NCBI GenBank assembly: GCA_011033025.1
Contig: WFMF01000318.1
Location: 62,001-126,000, forward strand
DNA: 64,000 bases
Reading direction: 5' to 3'
Origin: Beroe forskalii
Taxonomy: Eukaryota; Ctenophora; Nuda; Beroida; Beroidae
The notes beneath the pieces were generated by a model. That model was not told the DNA's origin and did not search any database. It was given only the letters and a program-made list of their open reading frames with translations. This document shows, in pieces, positions 1-12,386 of the stretch. Numbering within the stretch: position 1 is the first letter of the stretch; every line of letters starts with the position of its first letter. A program made the translations under genes and the position numbers.

Positions 1-1924
1 TTGATGTAAATCAGGGCATTCAAAACAATGTCAATCATCTCAGAGTCTTTTATACAAATGCTTGTTGTCTTACCAACAAAATGACTGAAATGAAACAACT
101 GTTGTTAAATGAGCATTTTGATGTACGGGTATATGCCCCACAAAATAACACGCCCCACAAAATACATAATTTTCTTTTTCATCATATAAGTAAATAAATA
201 TGATCTTTCATACTGTTGAAGTTAATAACACATAAACTAGTATCTTATGTGAAGATTTCCTGATAAAAAATCATGGCTTTAGGTGAATTTTTTCATTCAA
301 TTTTTCCCTTGAAAGTGAAAAATGATGGTGATTAGGAAAATTGATTTGCATATATCCTCATTATTTTTGAGAGAAATTTGTTATAAATCGAGTAGTTGAA
401 TACTTCTCCATTAATTTCAAATTGATATAAGAAATTCCATGATCAAATTTCGAAAAGTATAGGAATTATTCAAAAAAATTGACTTAGCCCCACAAAATAA
501 CATGGAATGCCCCACAAAATAACATAGCTAAATTCAAGGTTTTCATGAACTTCAACAAGTCTACAATGCTTATTTGACTTCATTATATGATGAATAGTAT
601 TCAAGAAGCATGTAATTCACAATGAGACATAAAGTTTATGAAGAGTGTAAAAAGCCAATATTTACCATGCCCCACAAAATAACACTATATTTCAAATATG
701 CCCACAAAATATATCTAAGTTCCATACAAAGTTGTGGTGAAAGCAAAAAACAGTAAAATAAAGATGAATCATGTAAGGACCACTAATTGAAGGTAGTTTA
801 CATATCAAAAAAGCAGAAAATTGTTTGCTATGAGCATCAATATTCTTGAATTCTTGCAGATTTATCTACAGGTGACTGATAAATTTCATCAAAATCAGTG
901 CAGTGTTAAGGTTTGAATTTGAACTTTGAAGATCAAATCAATGTGATTGAATGTGACTCTTTCACTACTACTAAAGTACTAATAAACTTAACAATTATTT
1001 GATTCTCATGATCATCTGGTTTCATGACCTACTGTACTGTTTTTCACATGTAATGATTGCAAATTATGATAGAGGTTCCTGGCCAAAAATACCACAAAAT
1101 GACATAAGCAATAGCAGAATAACCACCCAACCTGGTTTAAAATGTGTATGCAAATAAAACGTCTAATTCATGTCAATTTATAGACTGGACATAATAGCCT
1201 GAACTTTAATCAAAGGACAAAAATGCATCTGAGCAATATCCAATAAGCTAATATACATAGATGCCCCCAACACATCATAATTTTTCAGTATAAAAACCCT
1301 TAAACCCTCGAACAATGATTTTCTATCTTCATAAACTTGTCAGACCAACATCTAAAGTAGTCTTGGGTGTCTGACTATACAAAATTTGAAGCTTATAAGC
1401 TATTATTGCCCCACAAAATATATAACCCAAAAAAAATTAATTTTAGGAAAACTCTGAGTTGGCATAGTGCATATGACTTGCAGTTTACGTTATTTGAGCT
1501 AATGAAGGACAAATTTATAAAAGAGAAATTTCATCTAAATCATAACTTCAAAAAAAATATAACGGTTTTCCTTGATTTGAGTGTCATTTTGTGGGGCTCT
1601 TACAGCTTTCGTGGATCATGAAATCAACAGTAAAGATGATGGAATCCCAAATTGTTTAGTTTGGAGATTTGAAAAGTATCAAAATAGTATAATCGAACGA
1701 AATTTTTGTTACGGTTAATGTTTTTGAAACAATTTCATATTTTTCATGTTGTATATTTTGTGGGTCATGGCAAAAATGAAGGGTGTTTTCACAGAAAATT
1801 TTCTCGTCCACTAAAAGGCTTAATTTTTGTTAAAAATCGGCGTGGAAAACTTTTCTAAGCCTTTTGCTACTATAAGGAATCCTTATTAGTCACATCCTAC
1901 TCAATTTCTCTGGACAAGAGGTAT
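1..1924. repeat. AT-rich region with dispersed CCCCACAAAATAACA motif
   Basis: No supported gene. A motif close to CCCCACAAAATAACA recurs about ten times, near 137, 155, 487, 511, 669, 700, 1088 and 1409 on the plus strand, and inverted (TTTTGTGGG) near 1589, 1748 and, just past this block, 1943. Spacing is irregular, so it is not a simple tandem array. The short open frame at 1367-1621 contains two of the motifs and looks like no known protein. Confidence 0.6.
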
Positions 1925-1939
1925 TTGAAAAATCGTATA

Positions 1940-2640
1940 TATTTTGTGGGTCAAATACCCGTAGTGTGTGTATCTGAGACCCACTTTAATGATGAGTTGT
2001 CTCCTGCTGAATTTGAGGTTCCAGGATATAACTGTTTTCGTGGAGATAGAGATTTCAAGTTAGACCGAACAATGAATAAGAACTCATTTAGTGACTGTGG
2101 AGGATCTGTGATATATGTCCGACAAAATATTGAAGTCAGTAAAACAGTTCAAGGTCCAGACTCAATTGGGGTATGTTTAGATTGTGATATGGGAAAGGTC
2201 ATGATTTTGTGTGTATATAGATCACCCTCATTGAATAAGCAACAGGATAACAAACTACTCAATTTCATGAGGACAATTTATGAGGATGAGGCATATATAG
2301 CTAAGTTCTGTTATGGAGACTTCAATCTTTCTCACATCTCTTGGGTTTCAGGAACTATTGCAGACAGCCCCAATGATTCTACTAATGCTTTAGTTCTCAG
2401 ACAAAAGGGTTATTTAGACATGATTCATGATTTAGGGTTATCATGGTTACTTACAACTGAAATAACTCGACGCCGTTTAAATAAGATCACTGGTATTATG
2501 AATGAAAGCCTGCTTTATCAGTTACTTTTTACTGATGATAGCCTTGTAAATGATTTCCAGCTTGGTCCCCATCTTGGTAAAAGTGATCATGTGACCCTTA
2601 GTACAGAACTTAATGTTTCCCACTCAACAAGATTGGAGTT
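1940..2640 (+). pseudogene. Non-LTR retrotransposon endonuclease domain fragment
   Basis: The frame encodes an apurinic-like (EEP family) endonuclease typical of the 5' part of LINE ORF2. Visible motifs are CVSETHFND near the start, the core YGDFNLSHISW about residue 130, and SDHVTLS near the end. These correspond to the catalytic Glu, Asp/Asn and terminal SDH of the family. The open frame stops at 2680 and no reverse transcriptase follows, so this is a truncated copy. The protein appears degraded around residues 175-200. In the family, the enzyme nicks target DNA for target-primed reverse transcription. Confidence 0.85.
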
Positions 2641-2864
2641 AAATAAAGCCCAGAATGAAGAAAGAAGAAACTGGTCTTAAGTCACACCAGAAGAAATCTT
2701 AGAATGGTCTCAAGAAGTTAATTGGGATTTTGAGAAAATTGATTCAGAGGAAATTACTGTTAATGATATTTGGAATAGTATAATGAACAATTTGAATTAT
2801 TTATCAGATGTTTGAATTATTTATCAGTTTAACTTAGCCAAGTTTATCAGTTTATTAACTTCAG

Positions 2865-3185
2865 CGCATAATCTTTTACAATATATCGCCAGAAAACGCC
2901 GAAAAATAACAAAAACTTGTCGCAAAAACGTCAAAAAGTCGGGGAAACGCCGAGCAGTCGGGGAGAACGCCAATAAGTCGTGAAAAACGCCAAAAATGGC
3001 ACGAAAAGTCGCCGAAAAATCGCAAAAAAGCCAAAAAATCGCAAAAACGCCATAAAAGTCGCCGAAAATTATATCGATAAAGACGTCAATATTACGCCAC
3101 AAATGTCACGAAAATCGCAAAATTATATTATCGCAGTTCACATAACATGACAAAAGGCGCCAAAAACGCCAAAATTACGCAGAAT
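2865..3185. repeat. Degenerate short repeat of CGCC/AAAA/GTCGC words
   Basis: The stretch is built from shuffled short words such as AAAACGCC, GTCGCCGAAAA and AAAATCGC, with no fixed period. The minus-strand open frame here (2824-3102) is Phe-rich because of this composition and is not considered a gene. Confidence 0.5.
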
Positions 3186-4555
3186 GTTACATATTGGACG
3201 ATGTTTCAGTTGTGTCGTTGTCCAGGTAGAAATCCAAGACATATCTGAATCCGAAATTGTATGGTTTCATGTATGATATTATTCCAAACACGATTCATTT
3301 CCGCTTATTGATCAATCGAAATCAATAATAGATGTTTCCGTAGTGAAGGTTACACATTTTGTACAGATGAGAATCAAAGTCTGGTTGGGGCTGATGTGTG
3401 TAACCTCGAGTGTACGCGAATATCTTTAATATCTTTAATAAAGCTAGTTGCAGCAAATGCAATTATAATGTTAGTGTGGCGCCAAATGTATAATGTTTTT
3501 AGCGCATTGTAACAAAATAAGCTTATGGGACGTGACTTGTTGCCGTGAATACTCATAAAAATGCGTTAATTTTATTAGTATGGCGTTTTCAACGTCTACT
3601 ATGGCGCTGGCCTAATCTGGAAGGGGGCTATATTATATCGTACCGTATCTTGTTTTACAGTATATATACGGTTAAGAATAGATTATATCGAATCGTTTTT
3701 AATATGAAAAGTGCGATAACAGATATCATGGGAGCTTATCATTCTCCTATTTACATCCTCACAGAGATAGCAAATAGGTTAGGATCGTGCGAATGGCCGT
3801 TACAGAAAATTTGTAGTAATTCAACAGTAGTAATTCAACAGTTGGGAATAGTAATTCAACACATGAATAGTAATTCAACAGTTGAGGTGTAGTAATTACA
3901 CAATTGAACAGTAAGTCAACTGCTGGGTACGGTGAAATTACATGATTAATATTGCTCAAAAATTCCAAAAGTAATTACACTGCAGGGTAATAATCATAGA
4001 AACAGTATTTTGCTAGGAGGGATTTTTGAATTATGATTACAAAAAAGTTTATTAATCAGGAAAATTAATCAGGAAATTATGATTACAGACAGGAAAAACT
4101 CTATTATTGTCTGACTAGTTCTCAAAAATTTTTACCCCTTATGCCGAGGGCGATTAATTGACGTACAAACTCATGATAACTGATAAGATTCATGTTATTG
4201 AATGAACTTATGAAATTTATCCAGTGTTCACACCTGCTATCAGATACTCTGCGTCCAATGATCAACTTATTTAGATTGCCAGGCTTGCGAATATTAGTGT
4301 TATTTGATTTATGGATATTTTGAAAATGTAATTTGAAAATGAATCAAAAATTTTGAAAATGAATCAAAAATTTCACTGTTTGTCATATTTGCTAGATTTT
4401 CGGGGCCATTTGAAATTTGGACACATGTCTTGAAACACCCCGTAAATATGGATCAATTGCAATCATTGACCTTGAAAAATGCTAAAATCAGGCTTCTAGG
4501 TTTCTTGTAATTTCGGCTAAAATTACGGTTAAAGAATCACTATGAGGCGCCAATC
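3186..4555. other. No gene seen; short AGTAATTCAACAG repeats
   Basis: AT-rich, no supported coding region. Between about 3814 and 3915 the word AGTAATTCAACA recurs at irregular 15-30 bp spacing. Around 4320-4380 there is a short direct repeat (TTTGAAAATGAATCAAAAA). Confidence 0.4.
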
Positions 4556-4561
4556 TATTTA

Positions 4562-5252
4562 GATTGGCGCCCACCTGATATCTCAGTCCCACCCAGGGGG
4601 GACAGTCCCCTCCCACCTGATATCTCAGTCCCACCCAGGGGGGACAGTCCCCCTCCCACCTGATATCTCAGTCCCACCCAGGGGGACAGTCCCCCTCCCA
4701 CCTGATATCTCAGTCCCACCCAGGGGGACAGTCCCCCTCCCACCTGATATCTCAGTCCCACCCAGGGGGGACAGTCCCCCTCCCACCTGATATCTCAGTC
4801 CCACCCAGGGGGGACAGTCCCCCTCCCACCTGATATCTCAGTCCCACCCAGGGGGGACAGTCCCCCTCCCACCTGATATCTCAGTCCCACCCAGGGGGGA
4901 CAGTCCCCCTCCCACCTGATATCTCAGTCCCACCCAGGGGGACAGTCCTCCTCCCACCTGATATCTCAGTCCCACCCAGGGGGGACAGTCCCCCTCCCGC
5001 CTGATATCTCAGTCCCACCCAGGGGGGACAGTCCCCCTCCCACCTGATATCTCAGTCCCACCCAGGGGGACAGTCCCCTCCAACCTGATATCTCAGTCCC
5101 ACCCAGGGGGACAGTCCTCCTCCCACCTGATATCTCAGTCCCACCTAGGGGGGACAGTCCCCCTCCCACCTGATATCTCAGTCCTACCCAGGGGGGACAG
5201 TCCCCCTCCCACCTGATATCTCAATCCCACCCAGGGGGGACAGTCCTCCTCC
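4562..5252. repeat. 43-bp GC-rich minisatellite (about 16 units)
   Basis: Unit of 41-43 bp containing CACCTGATATCTCAGTCCC followed by ACCCAGGGGGGACAGTCCCC. Each unit has an interrupted palindrome, GGGGGAC-A-GTCCCCC, and the palindrome GATATC. Units differ mainly in the G-run and C-run lengths. Short Gly/Ser/Pro-rich open frames on the minus strand are artefacts of the repeat. Confidence 0.95.
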
Positions 5253-5424
5253 GCTCAGCACTGACTCTGCGTCTGTACTTTCCACCCCCTGGGAGTCACA
5301 GCCCCATCCTGGGGGCAGGGGCTCCCCCTTCCTTCTAGCTACTTCTATCTGAGGGAGAGAGAGTGCAGTAGTTATGTTGGTTTATAAGTATTGGTGGCGT
5401 CGAATCGACAGCTTTTCGTGTGTA

Positions 5425-6467
5425 TGGGATCGTTCACATATTACGTAATCAATTTTTGGCCGATTTCAACCCCCCTCCCCCTCGTAATAAAGTTTACAGT
5501 AGTTGTATTAATTGTTACAATAACATGTAACGTAATCATTCGGAAACCCCCTCCCTCCCCCTAGGTGATTACGTAATAATAGTGCGTTCGGAAAAGATTG
5601 TCACTTGCAATTTTCTGGAGAAACGGCTGCCGGGAGTGACTTTTTGATGTGATATTCGTTTTTTTCAGACATTTTTGGATCAAGATAATCGGGTTTTATC
5701 GATAACTAAGTTTTCTTAACCCATTCTACAGCAGATTCAAATTTCTAATTATTTGCTCCGCTGTACGAAACTGACCACAAATTTCGTTGTCAAAGAAAAC
5801 ACCCTATCAACGGACCCAGGAAGTGCGAGATAATCAAAATGAGGCTGTTGGGGTGCTTGACCTCAAAAAGGATATGCTCCAGATAGGAAAAGTGTAACTT
5901 TTGCTCTGACAATTGCCCAGAAATTTAACATTTAAATAACTTGATACGTTCTGTTATCGTGTTAGGCTATTAGTTCAGACCCTTTTGTACACAGGACAAC
6001 CATTTTTAAGATTTTGAGTTATTGTTTTAACTTCAGAAACGCGTGTGTCCGTCCCCATGTGTACTGCATTATCGGTTACTGAACTGTTAAATTTGCCACT
6101 TTTTAGCTCTACTCATTATCAATAATGCAGGGTTAAATTGTACAGAAATTTGCCCCGGATGTCAACCAATCATCCTATTCTTTAGTTTTGGACCTGAAGG
6201 CCCTGAATATGTCCTGAATAGTGAAATCGGACCATAAAAACATGGCCTAGAAGATGTAGAATTCGCCATACAGCGGAGCACCTGAAAACAATCAAAAAAC
6301 AAGCTAGTTGGCCCACTCAAAAATCTTCGTTAACACTGAAAATTTGCAATTCAGTCTGGTAGAGACCCTAGTACTCGACTATGTTGAAATTTTGATATTT
6401 TTGGTCATATTTGTCATTTTATGCTTGTAGTGACAATCATTTCCGAACGCCCTAGTATGTGAACGAG
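5425..6467. mobile_element. GGGATCGTTCAC-family TIR element, interrupted by another element
   Basis: The left end has TGGGATCGTTCACATATTAC and the right end the degraded complement GTATGTGAACGAGAG near 6455. The interior resembles other copies in this window (7353, 15195, 19972, 21585): ACGTAATCA next to the terminus and C-rich tracts. A second element (5580-6454) splits the copy close to its right terminus. Confidence 0.7.
5580..6454. mobile_element. 0.87-kb TIR element nested in the preceding one
   Basis: The ends are inverted copies: TAGTGCGTTCGGAAAAGATT on the left and the complement of TAGGGCGTTCGGAAATGATT on the right, both continuing with GTCAC. No coding capacity is seen inside. Termini beginning TAG resemble those of hAT-type elements, but no clean 8-bp target duplication is visible, so the superfamily is left open. 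Confidence 0.6.
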
Positions 6468-6755
6468 AGAGAGGGCATGAAATTATTGCTCGATTTTTAA
6501 CGTATTGTCTCAGTAAACAATGCTGATGGTGCTAAAATTACTGATTCAGAGTGCAGAAGATAAATGATTTGATTATGATGAAGAAATGCAACAAATAATT
6601 CAAACGTGAATAATGTAAATTGCCGAAAGACCCTAGGCTTTGCATTTTATGCTCTCCTCTCTCGAATTATTGAACATTGATTTCTTCTAATGCTAACCAG
6701 CACAGCTTATTGGCTTATTGCCAGCGATATTGCTATAGTCCCACCCTTTCCTCAC

Positions 6756-8492
6756 TTTGCCGAGTGCCACAGTGGATGTAGCCATGTCGAGAGCGAAGCA
6801 ATCATCCCCAAGTCCAGGTGCCACAACAGAGATAGGGTTAGTTCCAAGTGTACATTCCTTCCCTCGGGTTGGTACCTTGCGGTGAATTATCAGATCAATT
6901 GGTGGAGACATTAACACACTAATTAATTGGAAGCAGTATTTTTACCTCCCCAATCGACTTTCTGTTTTATTCTGGACATTAGTTTTATTCAGAAAAAAAT
7001 TTAGATGAAGCATTCATAAATACTAAATAGGGACAATGAATAAAACTGATTCAATATTGATTAGAATACTCACTACAAGGGGTGAGGTATTGGTCATACT
7101 GATACCTATGAACCCTGCTTCTTTAGCCATTAAGCCATAATATCCAGCTATCCCATAATGATTAGAACCTGCAAAATAGTATGAGGTCAAACGATGGATA
7201 GTGTGAAAGACAAAATCTTTTCCAAAAACTGTGTTTTAATCTTTTAAATGTTCTCATGCTTTTGATTATTTTGATAATAACGTTTGATGAATGTACCAGG
7301 TACATAGTTCTTGGGTTTATTAAAATCAATACTGTAGGTAACCATAATGCATTGGGATGCGTCACATATTTCTTTATCAATTTTTGGCCAATTTAAACCC
7401 CTCCCCTCCCCCTCATAATCAAGTTTACAGTAGTTGTATTTGATACAATAAAATGTAATGTTATCATTTGGAACCCCCCCCCTTGGTGATTACTACATCA
7501 TATGTGAACGATCCCATTGTCTTTATCATTGACATATATACAATTTTCTTTGAGTCATATCAACTTATCAATATCTAACCAAAGAATCGTATCATATCTC
7601 ACCTCTTGCAGTTACAACACCCACTCCCGCTCTCCTGCACTTCTCAATGGCAAGATTCATACTGAACTTTCCCACTGTGGGACCAGCACAGTTGTTTCCA
7701 TTCACCAATGCTGACAAGGGAGTTAAGTAGAAATCATTCCGCAAGTTTGGTGCAGTATGGCACCAAACTTGAGTTATATTTAAAAGGATGTTGTCATGAA
7801 TTCATGGCAATATATTTCAGTTACCATAATTAGATTCAAGTCAGAAATCTCCATGAACAGAAAAAAAAAATAACATAACTAATAGATTGATTTATAATAA
7901 ATTGATTTAAAAAACTATCTCACTCCTAATTGCAATCCCAAAGCACAATAAAATATGGCCTAGGTATGGGTATGTTGATCAAATAAATCATTTTTACCAG
8001 TTGCTAATGTCTCAGACTCTATTGAGGGCTCTGCATGCTTTTCAGTAGTACCTCTGCTGTAATCATTGCAGTACATTTCTGCAAATAATTCACGATTAGT
8101 TAGAATTTTGCAATCATATCCTGTAAACTAAACATGAAATAAGATCTCCAATGCATTGAGATTATTGGTGGATATATCAACTGAAATAGTTTCCATGTTT
8201 AAGCACTAAATATGATAGATACAACTGATGCACGTTATACAGTATCTACTGTCATATTTTTGATTTTACATGACATAAATTATTCTAATTATCTCTTCAA
8301 CAATGACTCATCATGTTGGTGACATTCAAGTTACTTACCAAGCCTGTTAAGACCATGACTATAATGTCCCCTTGAATCTGCAGCAACAAGAAGGTCAGCT
8401 AGATCATTACAGTGGGTCTCTATGCAACCTACTGATTTGAGGGCTGAACATATGAAATGCCTTACTTCTTTTGCAGCAATGACTTTTGACAT
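6756..8492 (-). CDS. Malate/L-lactate dehydrogenase (Ldh_2 family), N-terminal five exons
   Basis: The Ldh_2 (YlbC/YiaK-type) family catalyses NAD(P)H-dependent reduction of 2-oxo acids such as oxaloacetate or pyruvate. Exons, in order: 8339-8492, 7998-8078, 7603-7710, 7074-7168, 6756-6875. All junctions are GT-AG and keep the frame. Family motifs: ADSRGHYSHGLNRL (exon 1), LATALVNGNNCAGPTVGKFS (exons 2-3), GSNHYGIAGYYGLMA with TNTSPLV (exon 4), and LGTNPISVVAP followed by LDMATSTVALGK (exon 5). About 185 residues of an expected 330-360 are present. No C-terminal exon was found downstream; that space holds TIR elements and the 43-bp minisatellite, so the gene is either broken or its last exons lie outside the window. 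The start ATG at 8490-8492 has an acceptor AG 14 nt upstream. Confidence 0.85.
7353..7516. mobile_element. GGGATCGTTCAC-family MITE copy
   Basis: Terminal inverted repeats GGGATGCGTCACATATTTC (left, diverged) and the complement of GGGATCGTTCACATATGATG (right). The interior has the C-rich tracts shared with the copy at 5425. It lies upstream (in + coordinates) of Ldh_2 exon 3, inside that gene's intron. Confidence 0.75.
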
Positions 8493-8599
8493 ATTGATCA
8501 AGTCACCTATGGGGAAATTGATTATTCTAAATAGATAAACAGTGGATTGTATGGCTAAAGAGTGATCATCTAGAGCCCAGGAAAACCCAGATAGGAACA

Positions 8600-9575
8600 T
8601 TGAACTCCCTGAATTGTTAGATTACTTTCTATTTTAGACCATCTAACTGGATTGAAACTGGTGTTTTTGACTGTCAAGTAGTGGAATTCAAGAAAAGGAA
8701 ACGATTCTTGGGGAATTATAAAAGAACCATGAAAGTTTTAAACTTAACAACACTACTAATTACAATTAAATTTGACGATGATTAACATTCACACGGAGAT
8801 CCTGAAGATGGAATATTAAATTCCGAAACTGTCAGTAGATTTTTGTGGTTGTGTGAAATTGTTAGATTCATTCCATTCATTATCATCATTGAGTTTCACT
8901 TGTATCTCATTCACTTGATATCATGAATAATCACATTAAAGAACCATGAAATTAAACATAAATTATCAGAAATATCCATTAAAAAATAATTATTTCTCTA
9001 AGTAATCAATAATGTGGGTAGGAATTGGACTGATCATGCCTGCAAGCCACTCATCTTGATGTGACTCACCTTGATCCTACTGCTCTCCACATTGCATTAC
9101 CTAAAGGGATCATGTTGGTGTTCAAGTACATAGTTGGAGAAAAGCCTTGCAGATTGATGTCTTGAAGAAAGATTTCTTTTTTATTCAAATTGTGTGGGTT
9201 GGTAATCAATTAGAACTAATGCAACCATAAAATTATAACATTGAATTTTTCAATGAACGAGAAAAAACTGCAGCTTGGAGATAGGTAGGATTGTAAATAA
9301 TGTTTTAAATGTCAGGTTTATGCACTTCCCATATTCCAATTTCCATGAAACTTGTTAATATTATGCACTGTGATGACCTTAAGTGAATTGCCAAAAGTGA
9401 ATCAAAAGCTCATTTTATCCCAATTTCATGGGCAGTTCAATTTTCTCAAATCCCTGTGCCACAGTGTCTAATAATCTGATCATGGCTCATGATAATTGAT
9501 AGAATATTAGAATAATCATATTAAGAATATTCGTAACATTTGATATAAAAACTACAACATAAATGTTAGTTGAAT
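8600..9575. other. No gene seen
   Basis: AT-rich sequence without a supported coding region, RNA gene or clear repeat. Confidence 0.4.
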
Positions 9576-9810
9576 ATTGTTAAATTTCGTGTGTTGTGAA
9601 CAGGGAATTGCGTTGGGCGTGCATGGTGCAGTGGTGCACACACCTATATGTGGGCTTATGAAAAGTTTCTCCCATCCCATTAATCCATTTAAAAAATTAT
9701 CAGCGTTGCGGAGGATGGGGGTCTCCCATCCCTACAATACTGGAGGGCTTAGAAAGTGTTCATGCCCATGCCATTAAGCCATTAAAATAATTATCAGACG
9801 TTGTTTCCTA

Positions 9811-10085
9811 AACCCGCATAGGTGTGTGTACGCGCGCGGCGCTTCCCTGAAGAAGCGCGGCGCCGCGCAACGATAACAGGGATATACATGTTTAGCAAAA
9901 ACGTTGTCTGACCCCTTCGCCTTCAGCGGGCGCGCGCGCGAAGCGCGCGCGTGCCGCGTTCACCGACGGCCGGAATAATGGGTCTGATACGTGATAATTC
10001 GGACAACAAATTTAGTTGCAAAAACGTTGTCTGACCCCTTCGCCTTCAGCGGGCGCGCGCGCGTTCACCGACGGCCGAAATAATG
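9811..10085. repeat. GC-rich interspersed repeat, partly duplicated
   Basis: A CG-rich block in AT-rich surroundings. It starts with CCTAAACCCGCATAG, contains a GC hairpin (GCGCTTCC...GAAGCGC), then ATACATGTTTAGCAAAAACG and a CTGACCCCTTCGCCTTCAGC segment. The last segment recurs at about 10014-10065. Related blocks lie near 19158-19232, 19440-19535 and, inverted, 49480-49575. Confidence 0.7.
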
Positions 10086-10559
10086 GGTCTGATATGATAA
10101 TACGTCGGACAACAAATTATATGTTGCAGTAATGTAGTATGCGCGCGCCACAAAGTAAAGTTGTAAATTGTGCGCGCTCGGTGGACGTTTAGTTTTGTTA
10201 ATTTTGAAGGAATTTTGCAATTTGCTTTAACCAGGACCCTTGTTCCGTACACAAAGTGCGCGGCACGGCAAGCGCTTGGATAGGAAAATTTAAAATGAAA
10301 ATTACTTTTGTTTTGTAAATTTTTGCGTTTTTCATCATTACCGTATATTATATTATAGTGTTGTCAAGTTTAAAACTCAATGAAAAAAATCAATGATATA
10401 CTTCAAACTTTTTAAATTTAAATCTTACCTTGGATTATGATATACTGATTGTTGTTATTGTGATACACCATTCATTATATTTTATAATATTTGACTCTCT
10501 TAGGAGATTTTTGACAAATTTTAGACATTGAATTTTAAAACTCCTCCCTCTTCAAGCAG

Positions 10560-12045
10560 ACGCAGAATCTTCATCCTTGGTGGCCTCAGATCTATGGACA
10601 GCCTAAGATCCACAAACCTAGTGTCCCATCTGCCCTGTTGTTAGTTTATACAACCCTCCCCTGGAAGCCCTCCAGAAGGTCCTATCACACATCCTTAAGC
10701 CCCTAGCACAGAGCCCACTCTGTCTTAAGGGACTCCTCAGACTTCAGATCCAGATTCCTAGCATCCCTCAACCGTTCCTGCTCCTACCACTCCTACCTCA
10801 ACATGCAGCCCCTCTAAACCTCCTGTGACATGCACCTCGCCATGGAGTCTGCCATCTTTCCCTCCTCCTCCGCCATCCACTCCCTCATCCCATTCTGCCT
10901 TGACAGCTCCTACCTTGAGTTCAACCACTCCTTCTACTTTCAGACTGTTGGCCTCATGGGTTGTCCCCTCACAGTACAGCTAGCAGAAGTCTGGGTAGCA
11001 GAAGTGGAAGATCTAGCCAGTAGCCCTCTCCACCTCTCCTGACCCTATTCACTCCTACTGCCACTTCAATGACAACAGTCTGGGATCCTTTAGATACAGA
11101 CTTCATGCAGACACTTTCCTCACCTTCATCAACTCCCTCACAGACAACCTGACCTTCACTCTGGAACACCCTTCTCCTGATGGCACCATACCTTTCATCA
11201 ACATCCTCATCCACCCTGACAAGTCCACCTCGGTCTACAGGAAACCCACCCACACCAACCTCAAAACACACTACAATTCCTGCACCTCCACATCCTTCAA
11301 GGACAGTGTCATCAGATCTCTGATGAGACATGCCTACTAAATCTGCTCTCCTCAACATCTCAATGCATAACTCCAGACAGTATGACACACCCTCCTCAAG
11401 ATCCTCAATAACCACAAACATCGATGTCACCTTCTCATCCAACAACTCCCTCCAGAACCTCCTCACCAAGACAAAGACTACTCCTCCCTGCTCCCAGACC
11501 CCCAATACCATCCACGAGATCAACTGCCCCACCAAGTACAACAGACAGACCTTTTACAGAATAAAGGAACATGAGAGATGCTACAGACTGAACAATGTAG
11601 TTGACAACACTACAGACAGAGTGAAGTCTGCTCCTGCTCATCACTCCATCACCACCAGACACAATATTGCCTGGAACAACATCCACATCCTCAAAGCCCT
11701 CCCCTCCCCTCCTGCTCCTACCTAGACCTCACTGAACAGGCTGCCATTTCAACAATACGAGGAAACCTACCCTCAACAAAACAGACAGCGCCTCTAAATC
11801 CTATGCTCCATAGGATCTCTGCTACATTCAAAACAACAGACTCAGCAATCCACTTCTCCAACTACTGACACCACTTATTGTCTTGTTATAAATTTTTTAT
11901 TGTTATTTTTGATTTTCTTGTCATAGCTGCCACCCACCCACCACCCTTCACCCCCCTTGGCACCACTCAATCACTCATATTTAAACACCTTCACTCTCAG
12001 CTGATGATGATAATCACATGATTTTTGAAAGCTTCTGATTAAAAT
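10560..12045 (+). pseudogene. Decayed Penelope-like retroelement
   Basis: Frames interrupted by stops and shifts still spell reverse-transcriptase features of the Penelope-like type: YGQPKIHKPSVPSRPVVSLY (about 10593), FQTVGxMGCPLTVQLAEVW (about 10938-10990), and a VYRKPTHTN segment at about 11233. The downstream end reads SADDDNHMIFESF in broken frames, resembling the tail of such elements. Open frames at 10969-11541 (minus) and 11330-11725 (plus) are shadows inside it. I see no intact GIY-YIG domain. A DIRS-like origin is a less likely alternative. Confidence 0.7.
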
Positions 12046-12386
12046 TCTTGATTAAAATTCTCTTGTAAAGGTAAACAAAGAAGTTATTTGGTTTAAAAAT
12101 TTTACAATTCACACGACACAAAAATACAAACAGGTTTCATGATTGTTCCATTCTTCCAAAACATAATTAAATTTAATGAAACTATTTTCTTGAATGAAGA
12201 AAGAAGATAAAGTCTGAGTATACTCAATGAGAAAGTTTCAAAAGTGGCTATTTTTACATTATACATGTATGAGATTACATCATTTAAAAAATTAATGCTT
12301 AGTGTAGCTCTGTATTTACTTCATGCATTATTATTATTATTCAAGTATTAATCTTCTTTTCACTAATCTAATAAAATCAACAGCTG

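Noticed and set aside
10969..11541. 190-aa minus-strand frame
   Set aside because: It is the reverse strand of the Penelope-like relic, whose plus-strand motifs are recognisable.
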